Below, in pieces: positions 25,648-34,158 of a DNA stretch of 64,000 bases. The DNA is from Pseudoxanthomonas sp. PXM01 (GTDB taxonomy: Bacteria > Pseudomonadota > Gammaproteobacteria > Xanthomonadales > Xanthomonadaceae), in assembly GCF_014851815.1 (NCBI RefSeq), contig NZ_JACVAJ010000001.1:1736001-1800000 (forward strand), read 5' to 3'. The notes below the pieces were generated by a model. It did not search any database, was not told the origin of the DNA, and saw only the letters and a program-made list of their open reading frames with translations. Within the stretch, counting starts at the first letter, position 1. The number at the start of each line of letters is the position of its first letter. Made by a program: the position numbers and the translations under genes.

Positions 25648-26019
25648 TTACTTCTGCTGGTCGCCGTAATTCTTGCTCACGAACGCCTTGTATTCGTCGG
25701 CGGTCAGCGAGCCATCAGCATTGGCATCGGCCTGGTCGAACACCTGGCTCAGGCCCGGATTGGCCGCGGCTTCTTCCTTGCTGATGTTGCCGTCACCGTT
25801 GGTGTCGACGTCGGCCCAACCCTGCTTGGCCTGGGTACCGGCTGCATCGCTGCTCTGCGTCGGCGTGGTCGCCGAGCCCGTGGCCTGCTCGGCCGCCTGC
25901 TCGGTCTGCTGCGCCTGCGCGGCGTCCTCAGCCTTCTCCTGCGCGAACGCCAGCGGCATGGCCAGCGCGGCGCTCAGGGCGACCAGGGCGATCAGCGGCT
26001 TGCGGTTGTTATTCGTCAT
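25648..26019 (-). CDS. Secreted EF-hand protein
   Basis: The 123-residue protein has a signal peptide (MTNNNRKPLIALVALSAALA, cleaved near AFAQ), a Gln/Ala/Thr-rich linker, then two EF loops: DTNGDGNISKEE and DANADGSLTADE. It ends FVSKNYGDQQK. GGAGCACTGAC precedes ATG 26019. The 205 bp upstream (26020-26224) should hold its promoter, but I see no clear -35/-10 pair there. Confidence 0.83.
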   Translation of the reverse strand: MTNNNRKPLIALVALSAALAMPLAFAQEKAEDAAQAQQTEQAAEQATGSATTPTQSSDAAGTQAKQGWADVDTNGDGNISKEEAAANPGLSQVFDQADANADGSLTADEYKAFVSKNYGDQQK

Positions 26020-26224
26020 GTCAGTGCTCCGTTCTGTAGGGAGTGCGTCCGATTGCGCACGGCCCCACCTTGCCCCCGCGCATCTGAACGAAATTTGCGG
26101 CGCGATATGAACGTGCACGCATGCTTAACCACGCCGCCTGCGCTATCGATTAAACCGGTGTTAGGCGGCCGTGAGCGCGGTGTCAGCGACGCGTCCAATG
26201 CGTGACGTTGCACCGCGTTTGACG

Positions 26225-26620
26225 TTACGCATCCGTTTTTTCGGTGCTGTTCGCGGCGTCGGCATCCGTGGTTTTCTTGCTGAACCATTGCCAACCCAGT
26301 ACCACGCCCGTCAATGCACCCGCGATTTCCAGCACCACGCGCGAACCGAGGCCATCGGGATCGTGGATGCCTTGCAGCGCGATACGGGCGTACAGCGGCG
26401 ACTCAAGCCGCGCGATGCCCAGATAGAACATGTTCCATGTGTCCACGCCCGCACCGATGACCACTGCCGAGACGCAGGCCCAGCCGATCGCATGCCCGGT
26501 CGACCAACGCATCCTTCCGCTCAGCCAATGCCAGAACAGGAAGCACAGCACACCAGCAAGTAGCGCGATCAATCCCGCTTCCAGTGCACCCAGCAGGCCG
26601 TAGTGGAGCGGCAGGTTCAT
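26225..26620 (-). CDS. Small integral membrane protein, unknown function
   Basis: This 131-residue protein has three to four hydrophobic segments, about residues 9-32, 42-63 and 88-108 (HYGLLGALEAGLIALLAGVL; GWACVSAVVIGAGVDTW). It ends with a charged tail SKKTTDADAANSTEKTDA. I do not recognise the family. ATG 26620 is used; a GTG five codons earlier is possible. No neighbour suggests a role. Confidence 0.65.
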   Translation of the reverse strand: MNLPLHYGLLGALEAGLIALLAGVLCFLFWHWLSGRMRWSTGHAIGWACVSAVVIGAGVDTWNMFYLGIARLESPLYARIALQGIHDPDGLGSRVVLEIAGALTGVVLGWQWFSKKTTDADAANSTEKTDA

Positions 26621-26786
26621 CGCAGCGGACCCCACGGAGAGAAGAGATCGCAGGGATTGGCGGGGCGGGGCATACGGGATTCCAGGTCATCGGGCCGCGC
26701 CCGTCGCTGCGGAAGGGTAACCGATGCCGTACGCCACCCGGCCGCAGGACTGGCAAGATGAGGCACTCCTCCTGTCGGGTATTCCC

Positions 26787-27422
26787 ATGACGCGTGTATT
26801 GCTGGCCGGTGCCACCGGCCTCGTCGGTGAGGCGACGCTGCGGCGCGCACTCGCATCGCCGCGCGTGCAGCAGGTTGTCGCGCCGACGCGACGACCACTC
26901 ACGCCACATCCGAAGCTTCTGAACCCTGTCGTGGACTTCGACGCACTGCCCGCCGACGCGGAGTGGTGGCGGGTGGATGCGGTGGCATGCGCCCTGGGAA
27001 CCACGATTCGCGATGCCGGCTCGCAGGAAGCGTTCCGGCGCGTGGACCACGACTATCCCCTCGCGATCGCCCGCCACGCCCATGCACACGGCGCGACGAC
27101 GTTCGCATTGGTCTCGGCCATGGGCGCGGACGCACGCTCGCGCATCTTCTATTCGCGCACGAAGGGCGACGTGGAAGAGAACCTGGCGGGCATCGGCTTC
27201 ACATCGCTCAGCCTGCTTCGCCCCGGGCTACTGGGCGGCGTGCGCACGCAACACCGTGGCGGCGAGCGCATCGCGCTGCGCGTCATGGGCGCACTGGATG
27301 CGGTGCTGCCGGCGCGCTATCGCGTCGTACCGGCGGAACGGGTGGCCGAGGCGCTGCTGAAAGCGGCGCTGGATGCGCCGCCGGGCCGACACGTCATCCC
27401 ATCCGAGCGCTTGCTCGGCTGA
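26787..27422 (+). CDS. Atypical SDR / NAD(P)-binding protein
   Basis: The 211-residue protein starts with a Rossmann nucleotide motif (VLLAGATGLVGEATLRRAL, residues 4-22) and has VSAMGAD and FYSRTKGDVEENL, typical of short epimerase-like atypical SDRs related to HTATIP2. Such proteins bind NADPH and are often oxidoreductases or redox sensors. The substrate is unknown. ATG 26787 begins the conserved core. It is divergent from the membrane protein gene. Confidence 0.78.
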   Translation: MTRVLLAGATGLVGEATLRRALASPRVQQVVAPTRRPLTPHPKLLNPVVDFDALPADAEWWRVDAVACALGTTIRDAGSQEAFRRVDHDYPLAIARHAHAHGATTFALVSAMGADARSRIFYSRTKGDVEENLAGIGFTSLSLLRPGLLGGVRTQHRGGERIALRVMGALDAVLPARYRVVPAERVAEALLKAALDAPPGRHVIPSERLLG

Positions 27423-27431
27423 CGGCGCCGA

Positions 27432-27881
27432 TCAGGCGCCAGGATCGTCGGCCAGCACCTGCACGCCGTCGGCGACGATGCGGTACTCCACCTTCGGCAC
27501 GGCCGCGCCGGAGGTTTCCTGTGCGGTGTGCCGTTGGGCATCCGGCGACAGTTCGACGCGCGACAGCACGCCATGCACCTGCGCCGGACCGCGTACGTCC
27601 TTGGGTACGTAGAAGTCATGGTCGCCCAGCAACACGCGCGCACCCTGCCCCTCGTCCTCGAGCATCACCCAGCAGCCCTTTTTCTGGCAGACGTCGACAA
27701 CGCGGCCGCTGAACACCTTCGCCTGCCCGACGTGCGTGGCAGGATCGGCCAGCGCGGTGGCCAGCGGCACCGCCTTGCCGTCCTGCGGCAGGTCGGCGCC
27801 GAACTTCTCCCACTGCGACGTTTCCGAGGCCAGGGCAGCGCCTGCCAAGAACATCATTCCCGTGATCGCCCAACGTCGCAT
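27432..27881 (-). CDS. DUF4920 family periplasmic protein
   Basis: The 149-residue protein has a signal peptide (to about ALASE). It carries the DUF4920 hallmark VCQKKGCWVML near 62-72, a Cys pair that could bind metal or form a disulfide, in an OB-like beta-barrel (KVFSGRVVDV; GARVLLGDHDFYVPKD). The function is not known. GAGGAC precedes ATG 27881. It converges with the SDR gene, ending 10 bp away. Confidence 0.72.
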   Translation of the reverse strand: MRRWAITGMMFLAGAALASETSQWEKFGADLPQDGKAVPLATALADPATHVGQAKVFSGRVVDVCQKKGCWVMLEDEGQGARVLLGDHDFYVPKDVRGPAQVHGVLSRVELSPDAQRHTAQETSGAAVPKVEYRIVADGVQVLADDPGA

Positions 27882-27930
27882 GCGCGCGTCCTCAAATGAA
27901 GTCGCCTGGATGATACGTCGCCGGGCAGCG

Positions 27931-28437
27931 CTACTGCAGCAGTCCGTGCGGCAGCACCTGCAGGCGGTGGACGCCGGCCGTGGCCAGTACGGCAGCGGTG
28001 GCACGCTCCAGCCGCGCGTCATCCGGATCCTCGATCACCAGCAGCACCTCGCCCGCTTCGATCTCCCGCCGGTAGTCGCGGCGTACTTCGCTGGGCACGG
28101 CGGAGCCGGCGAGCGAGGCCGCCCACATGCCGACGCAGCCACCGATCGCCGTGCAGACCGCCACGCCCGCCCAATGGATGCCGACCGCCGGCACCAGCAG
28201 GGCGACCAGTCCCAGCATCAGGCCCAATCCGGCACCGCCCACCAGGCCCCGCAGGGCGGCGGGCTTGAAATCGGTCGGCGCCGCTTCCTTCTCGTCGTCG
28301 GGGACCTGCTCGACCTCGATCTCCGACCGCCCGACCAGGGCGACATGGGCAGGATCGATGCCGGCGGCGACAGCCCGGTGCAGGGCCGCCTCGGCGACGG
28401 CGACGGAGGGAGCGCTGAATACACGACGGTTCTTCAT
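27931..28437 (-). CDS. Putative membrane protein with glycine-rich hydrophobic core
   Basis: The 168-residue protein has an N-terminal soluble part (RVFSAPSVAVAEAALHRAVAAG). Two Gly/Ala-rich hydrophobic segments follow at about 64-84 and 90-110 (GLVGGAGLGLMLGLVALLVP; VCTAIGGCVGMWAASLAGSA), with a soluble C-terminus (EAGEVLLVIEDPDD). The layout recalls general-stress membrane proteins with a ferredoxin-like domain around glycine zippers, but the family is uncertain. GGAGACC precedes ATG 28437. Confidence 0.65.
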   Translation of the reverse strand: MKNRRVFSAPSVAVAEAALHRAVAAGIDPAHVALVGRSEIEVEQVPDDEKEAAPTDFKPAALRGLVGGAGLGLMLGLVALLVPAVGIHWAGVAVCTAIGGCVGMWAASLAGSAVPSEVRRDYRREIEAGEVLLVIEDPDDARLERATAAVLATAGVHRLQVLPHGLLQ

Positions 28438-28550
28438 GGCGGTCTCCTGCCCGGCGCGGAACGACCGGGCCATCGCGACACGCTAGGCGCGCAACCGCAC
28501 ACATCGGGTGAAGACCACAGGCGGAGACTGAATGCCCCGCAACCCCGCGC

Positions 28551-29336
28551 TCAAAGCGCCGGACGCTCCGGCGCGGCCTTCTTGCCCAGCGCGCGCAGGT
28601 AGAGCTCGTACAGCGCCGTGACCTTGGAGACGTACTCCTGCGTCTCCGCATAGGGGGGAACCCCACCGTACCGCGTCACCGTGCCGATGCCGGCGTTGTA
28701 GGCGGCAGCGACCAGGGTCAGGTCGCCTTTGTACCGTTTCATCAACTGACGGAGGTGGCGTGCGCCCGCGTGGATGGATTCGGTGGAGGAGAACGGGTCC
28801 GCCACGCCGTACTCCTTGGCGACGTCCGGCATCAGCTGCATTACGCCCATCGCGCCCTTGGGCGACACCGCCTTGGCATCGAAGTCGCTTTCCGCATGCG
28901 CCACGGCACGCAACCAGGCGTCATCGACGCCGGTCTGGCGCGCGGCCGCCTTGAACTCGGTGGGATAGCGGTCCAGTCGTGGCTTGCCGACCCGCCCCAG
29001 CCCGGGATGGGTGGGTTCGCCGGGCGGGGTCTGCACGGTGAACTTCAGGTAGGGCGTGGACCCCGGCAGGTTGCGGGTGGAATAGACGTTCTGCCCGTCC
29101 TGCTCGCGCTCGTAGAGCGTGCCGCTGAAGACACCCATCGAGCCCCACAGGTTGGGCGTGCTGACGGCGTTGTCGTCGATTTCCTTGGCCACGCACTTCG
29201 AGCCCGGCTCGGGCGCCGTGGCCAGGCTGACCGTCCCACCCTGCACGCAGCGGTACACCGTCCGCGCGCCCGCTTCGGTGCTGGCGAGGGCCAGCACCGT
29301 CAGCAACAGGCCGGCGGCGGAGCGTGGGAGGAGCAT
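28551..29336 (-). CDS. Lytic murein transglycosylase (SLT family)
   Basis: The 261-residue secreted protein has a signal peptide (1-24), a DUF4124-like segment (VYRCVQGGTVSLATAPEPGS, 27-46) and an SLT domain from about 125. The catalytic Glu149 lies in AHAESDF, followed by GAMGVMQLMP and AAYNAGIGTV, the three lysozyme-like motifs. It would cleave peptidoglycan glycan strands to 1,6-anhydro ends in the periplasm. It is divergent from ppa; no operon partner is evident. Confidence 0.87.
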   Translation of the reverse strand: MLLPRSAAGLLLTVLALASTEAGARTVYRCVQGGTVSLATAPEPGSKCVAKEIDDNAVSTPNLWGSMGVFSGTLYEREQDGQNVYSTRNLPGSTPYLKFTVQTPPGEPTHPGLGRVGKPRLDRYPTEFKAAARQTGVDDAWLRAVAHAESDFDAKAVSPKGAMGVMQLMPDVAKEYGVADPFSSTESIHAGARHLRQLMKRYKGDLTLVAAAYNAGIGTVTRYGGVPPYAETQEYVSKVTALYELYLRALGKKAAPERPAL

Positions 29337-29488
29337 GGGCGGCGGATTCTAGGCTCGGGCATTGAAGGGCAACCTGAACCACGTGGCCTCTGCCGACGGT
29401 CGGCCAGTGCGCCGAAGGTCCTGCTGCGCCGCAGCAGCCAACCGCGTAAAATGCCGGCCCTCAATCACCGCACCCCTCGGAGCACGCA

Positions 29489-30043
29489 ATGGGCCTGGAT
29501 CTGGTCAGCGCCGGCAAGAACCCGCCGGACGAAATCAACGTCATCATCGAGATCCCCAAGGACGCCGAGCCGGTGAAGTACGAGGTGGACAAGGCCAGCG
29601 GCGCGATCTTCGTCGACCGCATCCTCTCCACCCCGATGCGCTACCCCTGCAACTACGGCTACGTCCCGCACACCCTGTGCGGCGACGGCGATCCGGCCGA
29701 CGTGCTGGTCGTGCTGCCGCTGCCGCTGATCCCCGGCTCGGTGATCCGCTGCCGCCCCGTCGGCGTGCTGCGCATGAGCGACGAAGCCGGCAGCGACGAG
29801 AAGCTGCTGGCCGTGCCGGTCGACAAGGTGTTCGCCGGCTACAGCCACATCAGCGACATCGATCAGGTCAGCCCGCACTGGCTGGAGCGCATCGGCCACT
29901 TCTTCGAGCACTACAAGGACCTGGAGAAGGGCAAGTGGGTGAAGCTCGACGGCTGGGGCAACGCCGCAGAAGCCAAGGCCGTGCTGGTCGATGCCATCGC
30001 CCGCCAGGCTGCGCAGCCGGAAGACGAGAAGCACAAGTTCTGA
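29489..30043 (+). CDS. ppa: Inorganic pyrophosphatase
   Basis: The 184-residue family I soluble pyrophosphatase hydrolyses PPi to phosphate, pulling biosynthetic reactions forward in the cytoplasm. The active-site signature DGDPADVLVVLPLP with its Asp cluster is intact. The upstream KYEVDKASGAIFVDRIL and MRYPCNYGYVPHT segments are standard, and the length is close to E. coli Ppa. GGAG precedes ATG 29489. A terminator follows directly. Confidence 0.95.
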   Translation: MGLDLVSAGKNPPDEINVIIEIPKDAEPVKYEVDKASGAIFVDRILSTPMRYPCNYGYVPHTLCGDGDPADVLVVLPLPLIPGSVIRCRPVGVLRMSDEAGSDEKLLAVPVDKVFAGYSHISDIDQVSPHWLERIGHFFEHYKDLEKGKWVKLDGWGNAAEAKAVLVDAIARQAAQPEDEKHKF

Positions 30044-30070
30044 TCCCGTCGCGGGATCGCGCACATACAG

Positions 30071-30100
30071 GAAGGCCGCCCTCGGGCGGCCTTCTTTTTT
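30071..30100 (+). terminator. Intrinsic terminator after ppa
   Basis: GAAGGCCGCC pairs with GGGCGGCCTTC around a 3-base loop and is followed by TTTTTT. Confidence 0.88.
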
Positions 30101-30124
30101 GCCCGCCAGGCGAGCGGCAACCAT

Positions 30125-30158
30125 GAAAAAAACCACGGCCCCTTTCGGGGCCGTGGCT
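30125..30158 (-). terminator. Intrinsic terminator after third TonB-dependent receptor
   Basis: On the minus strand a stem CCACGGCCCC/GGGGCCGTGG with a GAAA loop is followed by seven T residues. It faces the ppa terminator. Confidence 0.85.
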
Positions 30159-30184
30159 TGGAACGACAGCGTGTGATCCGGGGA

Positions 30185-33043
30185 TCAGAAGCGCTGGGTG
30201 TACTTCACGTACAGGAAGCGGTCGAAGTCGAAACCACCGTAGTAGGCGAAGTCGCTGTGGCGGTACGACGAGTTCGAGAACATCAGCGGACCCTGATGGT
30301 TGAACACGTTGTTGGCGCCCACCGCAATCGTGGCATTCCACGGCGCGCTGTAGCTGACCTGCATGTCGTGGAACGTGTTGGAGCCGACCTTGCGGATCGC
30401 ATCCGGCTCGCCGTTCGCGATGTGGCCGGGCTCCGTGCAGGGACGCGCCGTCACGCAGCTTTCCTTCATGCCCGAGTAGTAACGGGCCGTCCAGTTGACG
30501 GCGACGGGACCCAGCGACCAGTCCACGCCCAGGTTCGAGCGCAGGCGGAAGATGCCCGAGTTGCCCACGTTGCCGACGATGATCTTCTCACCGGCGGAGT
30601 TCTCGGCTTCTTCGTCATACACGCTGGTGTAGGACGAGGTCCAGTCGAACGCGATCTTGCCGAACGACTGCTCCGGCAGGGCGTACTTCACGCCCAGGTC
30701 GAAGCCTTCGGTCTCCATCGCGCCCAGGTTGGCCAGGCCGTAGAACAGGTTGGTGATGTGGCCATCGTCCGCGCGCGTGATGCCTTCGCAACGGGCGCTG
30801 TTGCCCAGCACGTAGCAGTCGCGCAGGATGCGGTCGACGCTGTCCGAGATGATCATGTTGGTCAGCTCGTAGCGGTACCAGTCCAGCGAGATGTCCAGAC
30901 CCTGCACCCAACGCGGCGACCAGACGACGCCCATGGTCTTGCTCTTGGACGTTTCCGGGATCAGCGCCGGGTTGGAGCCGGTGATGAACTGGTCAGGCGT
31001 GGCGCACGGATAGGTCGTGCAGGGCACCAGGCCCTGGCCCAGCTGCACGTAGCCCAGCGGCACGCCGGCGGCCGTACATGCGGCATTGCCGTTGACGCTG
31101 TTCACCGCACCGGTACCGCACGGATCGGTGTAGTTCTCGAAGCTCGTGCCGATGCCGCCGTACAGGTTGTCGATCGTCGGGGCGCGGAAGCCCTCGGCGT
31201 AGGTGCCGCGGACCAGCAGCTCGTCGATCGGACGCCAGGTGAAGCCGAACTTGCTGTTGATCGTGTCGCCGAAGTTGCTGTAGTCGGAGTAACGGCTGGC
31301 CATGTTGATGGTCAGCTCCTTCGCGAACGCCATGTCGGCCAGCACCGGGATGCTCAGCTCGACGTAGAACTCGTCGACCGAGTAGTCGCCCTCGGTGGTG
31401 GTCGCACCCAGGCCCGTACTCTGGCCCGACTGCGCGAACGCGTCCGGCACGAAGCGGCCCTGCTCCTTGCGATGCTCGACGCCCACCGCGATGCCCAGGT
31501 CACCGGCCGGCAGTTCGAACAACGAACCGGACAGGTTGGCGGTGTAGCTGGTGGTGCGGGTCAGACCGGTGTCGGTGAACCACGGGAACAGGAAGCGCTG
31601 CACGTCCGGATCGGCCAGCGAACCCTGACCTGCCACGCCGTAAGGCAGCAGCGGGTTCCACGGACGGCAGTCCGACAGCGGGATCGGGCTGGCGGCGCTG
31701 CCGCACTGCGCGATGCCGTCGGCGTTGATGAACGACGCGCCCAGCGCCTGCTCCGAGGCGATCAGGCTCATGTCGCCGTGCGCACGCTTGGTCGACTGGT
31801 TGCGGTTGATCAGCGCACCGATGTCCCAGTCCCAGGTCTTGCCGGCGACGTCGAAGAAGCCGGAGAAGCCGCCCGCGAAGCGGTAGGTTTCCATCTCGCT
31901 TTCGGTGGTGCGCGGCACTTCCCACAGGCGGCGGCGGAACGTGGTGTCGCCGGCCATCGGGTTGAACGCGCTGTCGGCGGACAGCGGCGTGCCGAAGGCG
32001 GCCGACTGGTACGGATAACCGGCGATCTGCTGCTGGGTGGAGCGGTGGTTGTACAGCACGTCCGCGTTGAACGAGATGTTGTCCGTCACGTCGTAGTTGG
32101 CGTTGACGAACACCGAACGGCGCTCGATGCCCGTGGACAGAAACATCTGCTGGTTGGCATTGGCGTTGTAGTCGGCGGAGTGCACGACATAGTCGGCGCG
32201 GTTGGTCGGGTTGCCGCCGTCGCGCAGCGTCCACCACACGGCCGAAGCGGCCGGCGAGCACGGGTCGCAGAACGAGCCGTTCTGGCTGATCGGGCTCCAG
32301 CCCGAACCCGGGTAATCCGGACCGGCGTTGCCGTCCTTGGAGAACCAGCGGTCGGCGGCCGAGATCGGGTCTTCCTTCGAGTACTCGACCGACAGCGTGA
32401 CGCCGCCACGGTCGCTGGCCGAGCCCACGGTGAAGGAGTACTGCTTGACGTCGCCGTCACCCTCGCCGCTCTGGCCGAGGTAGGCCGACGCTTCGGCGCC
32501 TTCGAAACGCTTGCGGGTGATCACGTTGACCACGCCGGCGATCGCGTCGGAGCCGTAGATGGCGGAGGCGCCGTCCTTCAGCACTTCGATGCGGTCGATC
32601 GCCGACATCGGGATCTGGCTGAGATCCTGGTAACCACCGGTGGTGGCACCCAGGCGACGGCCATTGACCAGCACCAGCGTGCGGGTGGCGCCCAGGTTGC
32701 GGATGTCGACGTAGTAGCCGCCCACGTTCTCGCCCGAGGCCAGCGCTTCCGAACGCGCGATCGCCGGGGAACCGGCGGACGTCAGGTTCTGCAGCACGTC
32801 GGCGACCGAGGTGAAGCCCTGCTTCTCGATGTCTTCACGCCCGATCGTGATGATCGGCTGCTGCGTTTCCATGTCGGCGCCGCGGATGCGCGAGCCGGTC
32901 ACTTCAAGGCGATCCAGGGTCGTCGTCGTGGTGGCCTCGGTCGTGGCCTCCTGCGCGCTGGCGAACGCCGGGATCAATGCGATGGCGATACCGGCCGGCA
33001 GCATGCCGACCCGCATCGCACGACGCGAATTGCGGTGGTTCAT
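30185..33043 (-). CDS. TonB-dependent receptor
   Basis: The 952-residue receptor has a signal peptide (to about AFASAQ), a TonB-box region with LDRLEVTGSRIRG, and a plug with DVLQNLTSAGSP, VDIRNLGATRTLVLVNGRR and the late IEVLKDGASAIYGSDAIAG. A beta-barrel ends FLYVKYTQRF. It belongs to the ITGSRI-type group and is not close to the pectin receptors. The ligand is unknown. A GAGGAGAG ribosome site precedes ATG 33043. The AraC regulator (33102) and CadC-like sensor (34159) lie just upstream on the same strand and may control it. Several paired Cys in extracellular loops are seen (SFCDPCSPAAS). Confidence 0.92.
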   Translation of the reverse strand: MNHRNSRRAMRVGMLPAGIAIALIPAFASAQEATTEATTTTTLDRLEVTGSRIRGADMETQQPIITIGREDIEKQGFTSVADVLQNLTSAGSPAIARSEALASGENVGGYYVDIRNLGATRTLVLVNGRRLGATTGGYQDLSQIPMSAIDRIEVLKDGASAIYGSDAIAGVVNVITRKRFEGAEASAYLGQSGEGDGDVKQYSFTVGSASDRGGVTLSVEYSKEDPISAADRWFSKDGNAGPDYPGSGWSPISQNGSFCDPCSPAASAVWWTLRDGGNPTNRADYVVHSADYNANANQQMFLSTGIERRSVFVNANYDVTDNISFNADVLYNHRSTQQQIAGYPYQSAAFGTPLSADSAFNPMAGDTTFRRRLWEVPRTTESEMETYRFAGGFSGFFDVAGKTWDWDIGALINRNQSTKRAHGDMSLIASEQALGASFINADGIAQCGSAASPIPLSDCRPWNPLLPYGVAGQGSLADPDVQRFLFPWFTDTGLTRTTSYTANLSGSLFELPAGDLGIAVGVEHRKEQGRFVPDAFAQSGQSTGLGATTTEGDYSVDEFYVELSIPVLADMAFAKELTINMASRYSDYSNFGDTINSKFGFTWRPIDELLVRGTYAEGFRAPTIDNLYGGIGTSFENYTDPCGTGAVNSVNGNAACTAAGVPLGYVQLGQGLVPCTTYPCATPDQFITGSNPALIPETSKSKTMGVVWSPRWVQGLDISLDWYRYELTNMIISDSVDRILRDCYVLGNSARCEGITRADDGHITNLFYGLANLGAMETEGFDLGVKYALPEQSFGKIAFDWTSSYTSVYDEEAENSAGEKIIVGNVGNSGIFRLRSNLGVDWSLGPVAVNWTARYYSGMKESCVTARPCTEPGHIANGEPDAIRKVGSNTFHDMQVSYSAPWNATIAVGANNVFNHQGPLMFSNSSYRHSDFAYYGGFDFDRFLYVKYTQRF

Positions 33044-33101
33044 TCAATCTCTCCTCAGAGGAACGTGTTGCGTTATGGGCGTGTTAAAACGCCTTGCAAA
33101 C

Positions 33102-34010
33102 TTACGTTCCAGTCTTCAGCGCCGCTTTGCGGCCGACGCCCGATGACTTTGCCGAGTCTGTCCTCGACGTCATGATGGCGGAGCGGTAGCGGCTGGCCGA
33201 CGTGCCGAAGCGTGCGCGGAAAGCACGCGCGAAACTGCAGCAGTTGTCGAAGCCGGAGGCGGCCGCGACCTCGCCGACCATCATCGACGTACTGCGCAGC
33301 AGATCGGCCGCATGTTCGAGCCGCATGCGCGCGGCAGCGGCCTGCGGACTCTCGTCATACAGGCTGTAGAAGGTGCGCGAGAAGTACCAGCTGGAGAAGC
33401 TGGTCAGCTCCGCCAGTTCGCTGATGCGGACCACACGGTCGCAATTGCCTTCCAGGTAGAGCCGCGCGCGCTGGAGACGACCGAACACCTGTCGCTTGCG
33501 CGTGCGGGACCGGCCCGGACAACGCTGGACGAACCCATCCAGCTCCTGCTGGACGGCCGCGAAGTGCAGCAGCAGCGGCCGCAGCGCCTGGGCATCGACA
33601 CTTTCCGCGCCACGTTCGGACGCCGCACGCCACAGGCGGAGCAGGATCAGCGCATCGCGCCGGCCCAGGCGGCCACGCCCCGCATAGAGCGGACCGTCGG
33701 CGAAGCGTGCCATCGCCTTCATGCCGTCGCCATTCAGCGCGACACCGATGCACAGGCCATAGCGGTCGGTCTGCACGAGCGGCTTGGAGTCGCGCTCGAG
33801 CGCGATCCACTGGCCTCGCCGCAAGCGGAAGCGCCCTTCCTTGGCCTCGACCCAGGATGCCCCCCGCAATTGCACCCACAGGGTGAACAGCTCACCGCCG
33901 GCCTGTGCCCCACCCAGTCGCGAGACTGCGACGCAGCCGCTCGACGGCAAGCTTTCCGCCGTCTCCAGCCGGACCATCTGGCCCCGGTCCGCCCACCATG
34001 TTTGCTCCAT
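33102..34010 (-). CDS. AraC family transcriptional regulator
   Basis: The 302-residue regulator has an N-terminal sensing domain (1-180) and a C-terminal double helix-turn-helix from about 195: RISELAELTSFSSWYFSRTF, then MMVGEVAAASGFDNCCSFARAF. AraC proteins usually activate nearby genes. It ends 58 bp before the receptor start on the same strand, so it may be a local activator. The ligand is unknown. ATG 34010 is used; a second Met lies eleven codons in. Confidence 0.85.
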   Translation of the reverse strand: MEQTWWADRGQMVRLETAESLPSSGCVAVSRLGGAQAGGELFTLWVQLRGASWVEAKEGRFRLRRGQWIALERDSKPLVQTDRYGLCIGVALNGDGMKAMARFADGPLYAGRGRLGRRDALILLRLWRAASERGAESVDAQALRPLLLHFAAVQQELDGFVQRCPGRSRTRKRQVFGRLQRARLYLEGNCDRVVRISELAELTSFSSWYFSRTFYSLYDESPQAAAARMRLEHAADLLRSTSMMVGEVAAASGFDNCCSFARAFRARFGTSASRYRSAIMTSRTDSAKSSGVGRKAALKTGT

Positions 34011-34158
34011 CGGTCATTCCACTTTGCAAGACGTGTGGAAGCGATGTGCCGGGTTTGGCTGGCAGGCCGCAGGAAGTTTGTCGTAAAAGTCGACGAAATC
34101 TTGCCGAACGCCCATCCGACAAAGTTACGAAAGAAACTTTCCCTTTCGTGTCAGTCGG

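Noticed and set aside
26147-26165. TTAAACCGGTGTTA, resembling the pectin-locus operator
   Set aside because: It matches only the inner ACACCGGTTTA, lacks the AATG flank and no related gene is nearby.
30158-33175. A 1005-codon open frame on the plus strand opposite the third receptor
   Set aside because: It is antisense to a clear TonB-dependent receptor and its translation is rich in Arg, His, Val and Gln without domain features, as expected of a high-GC shadow frame.
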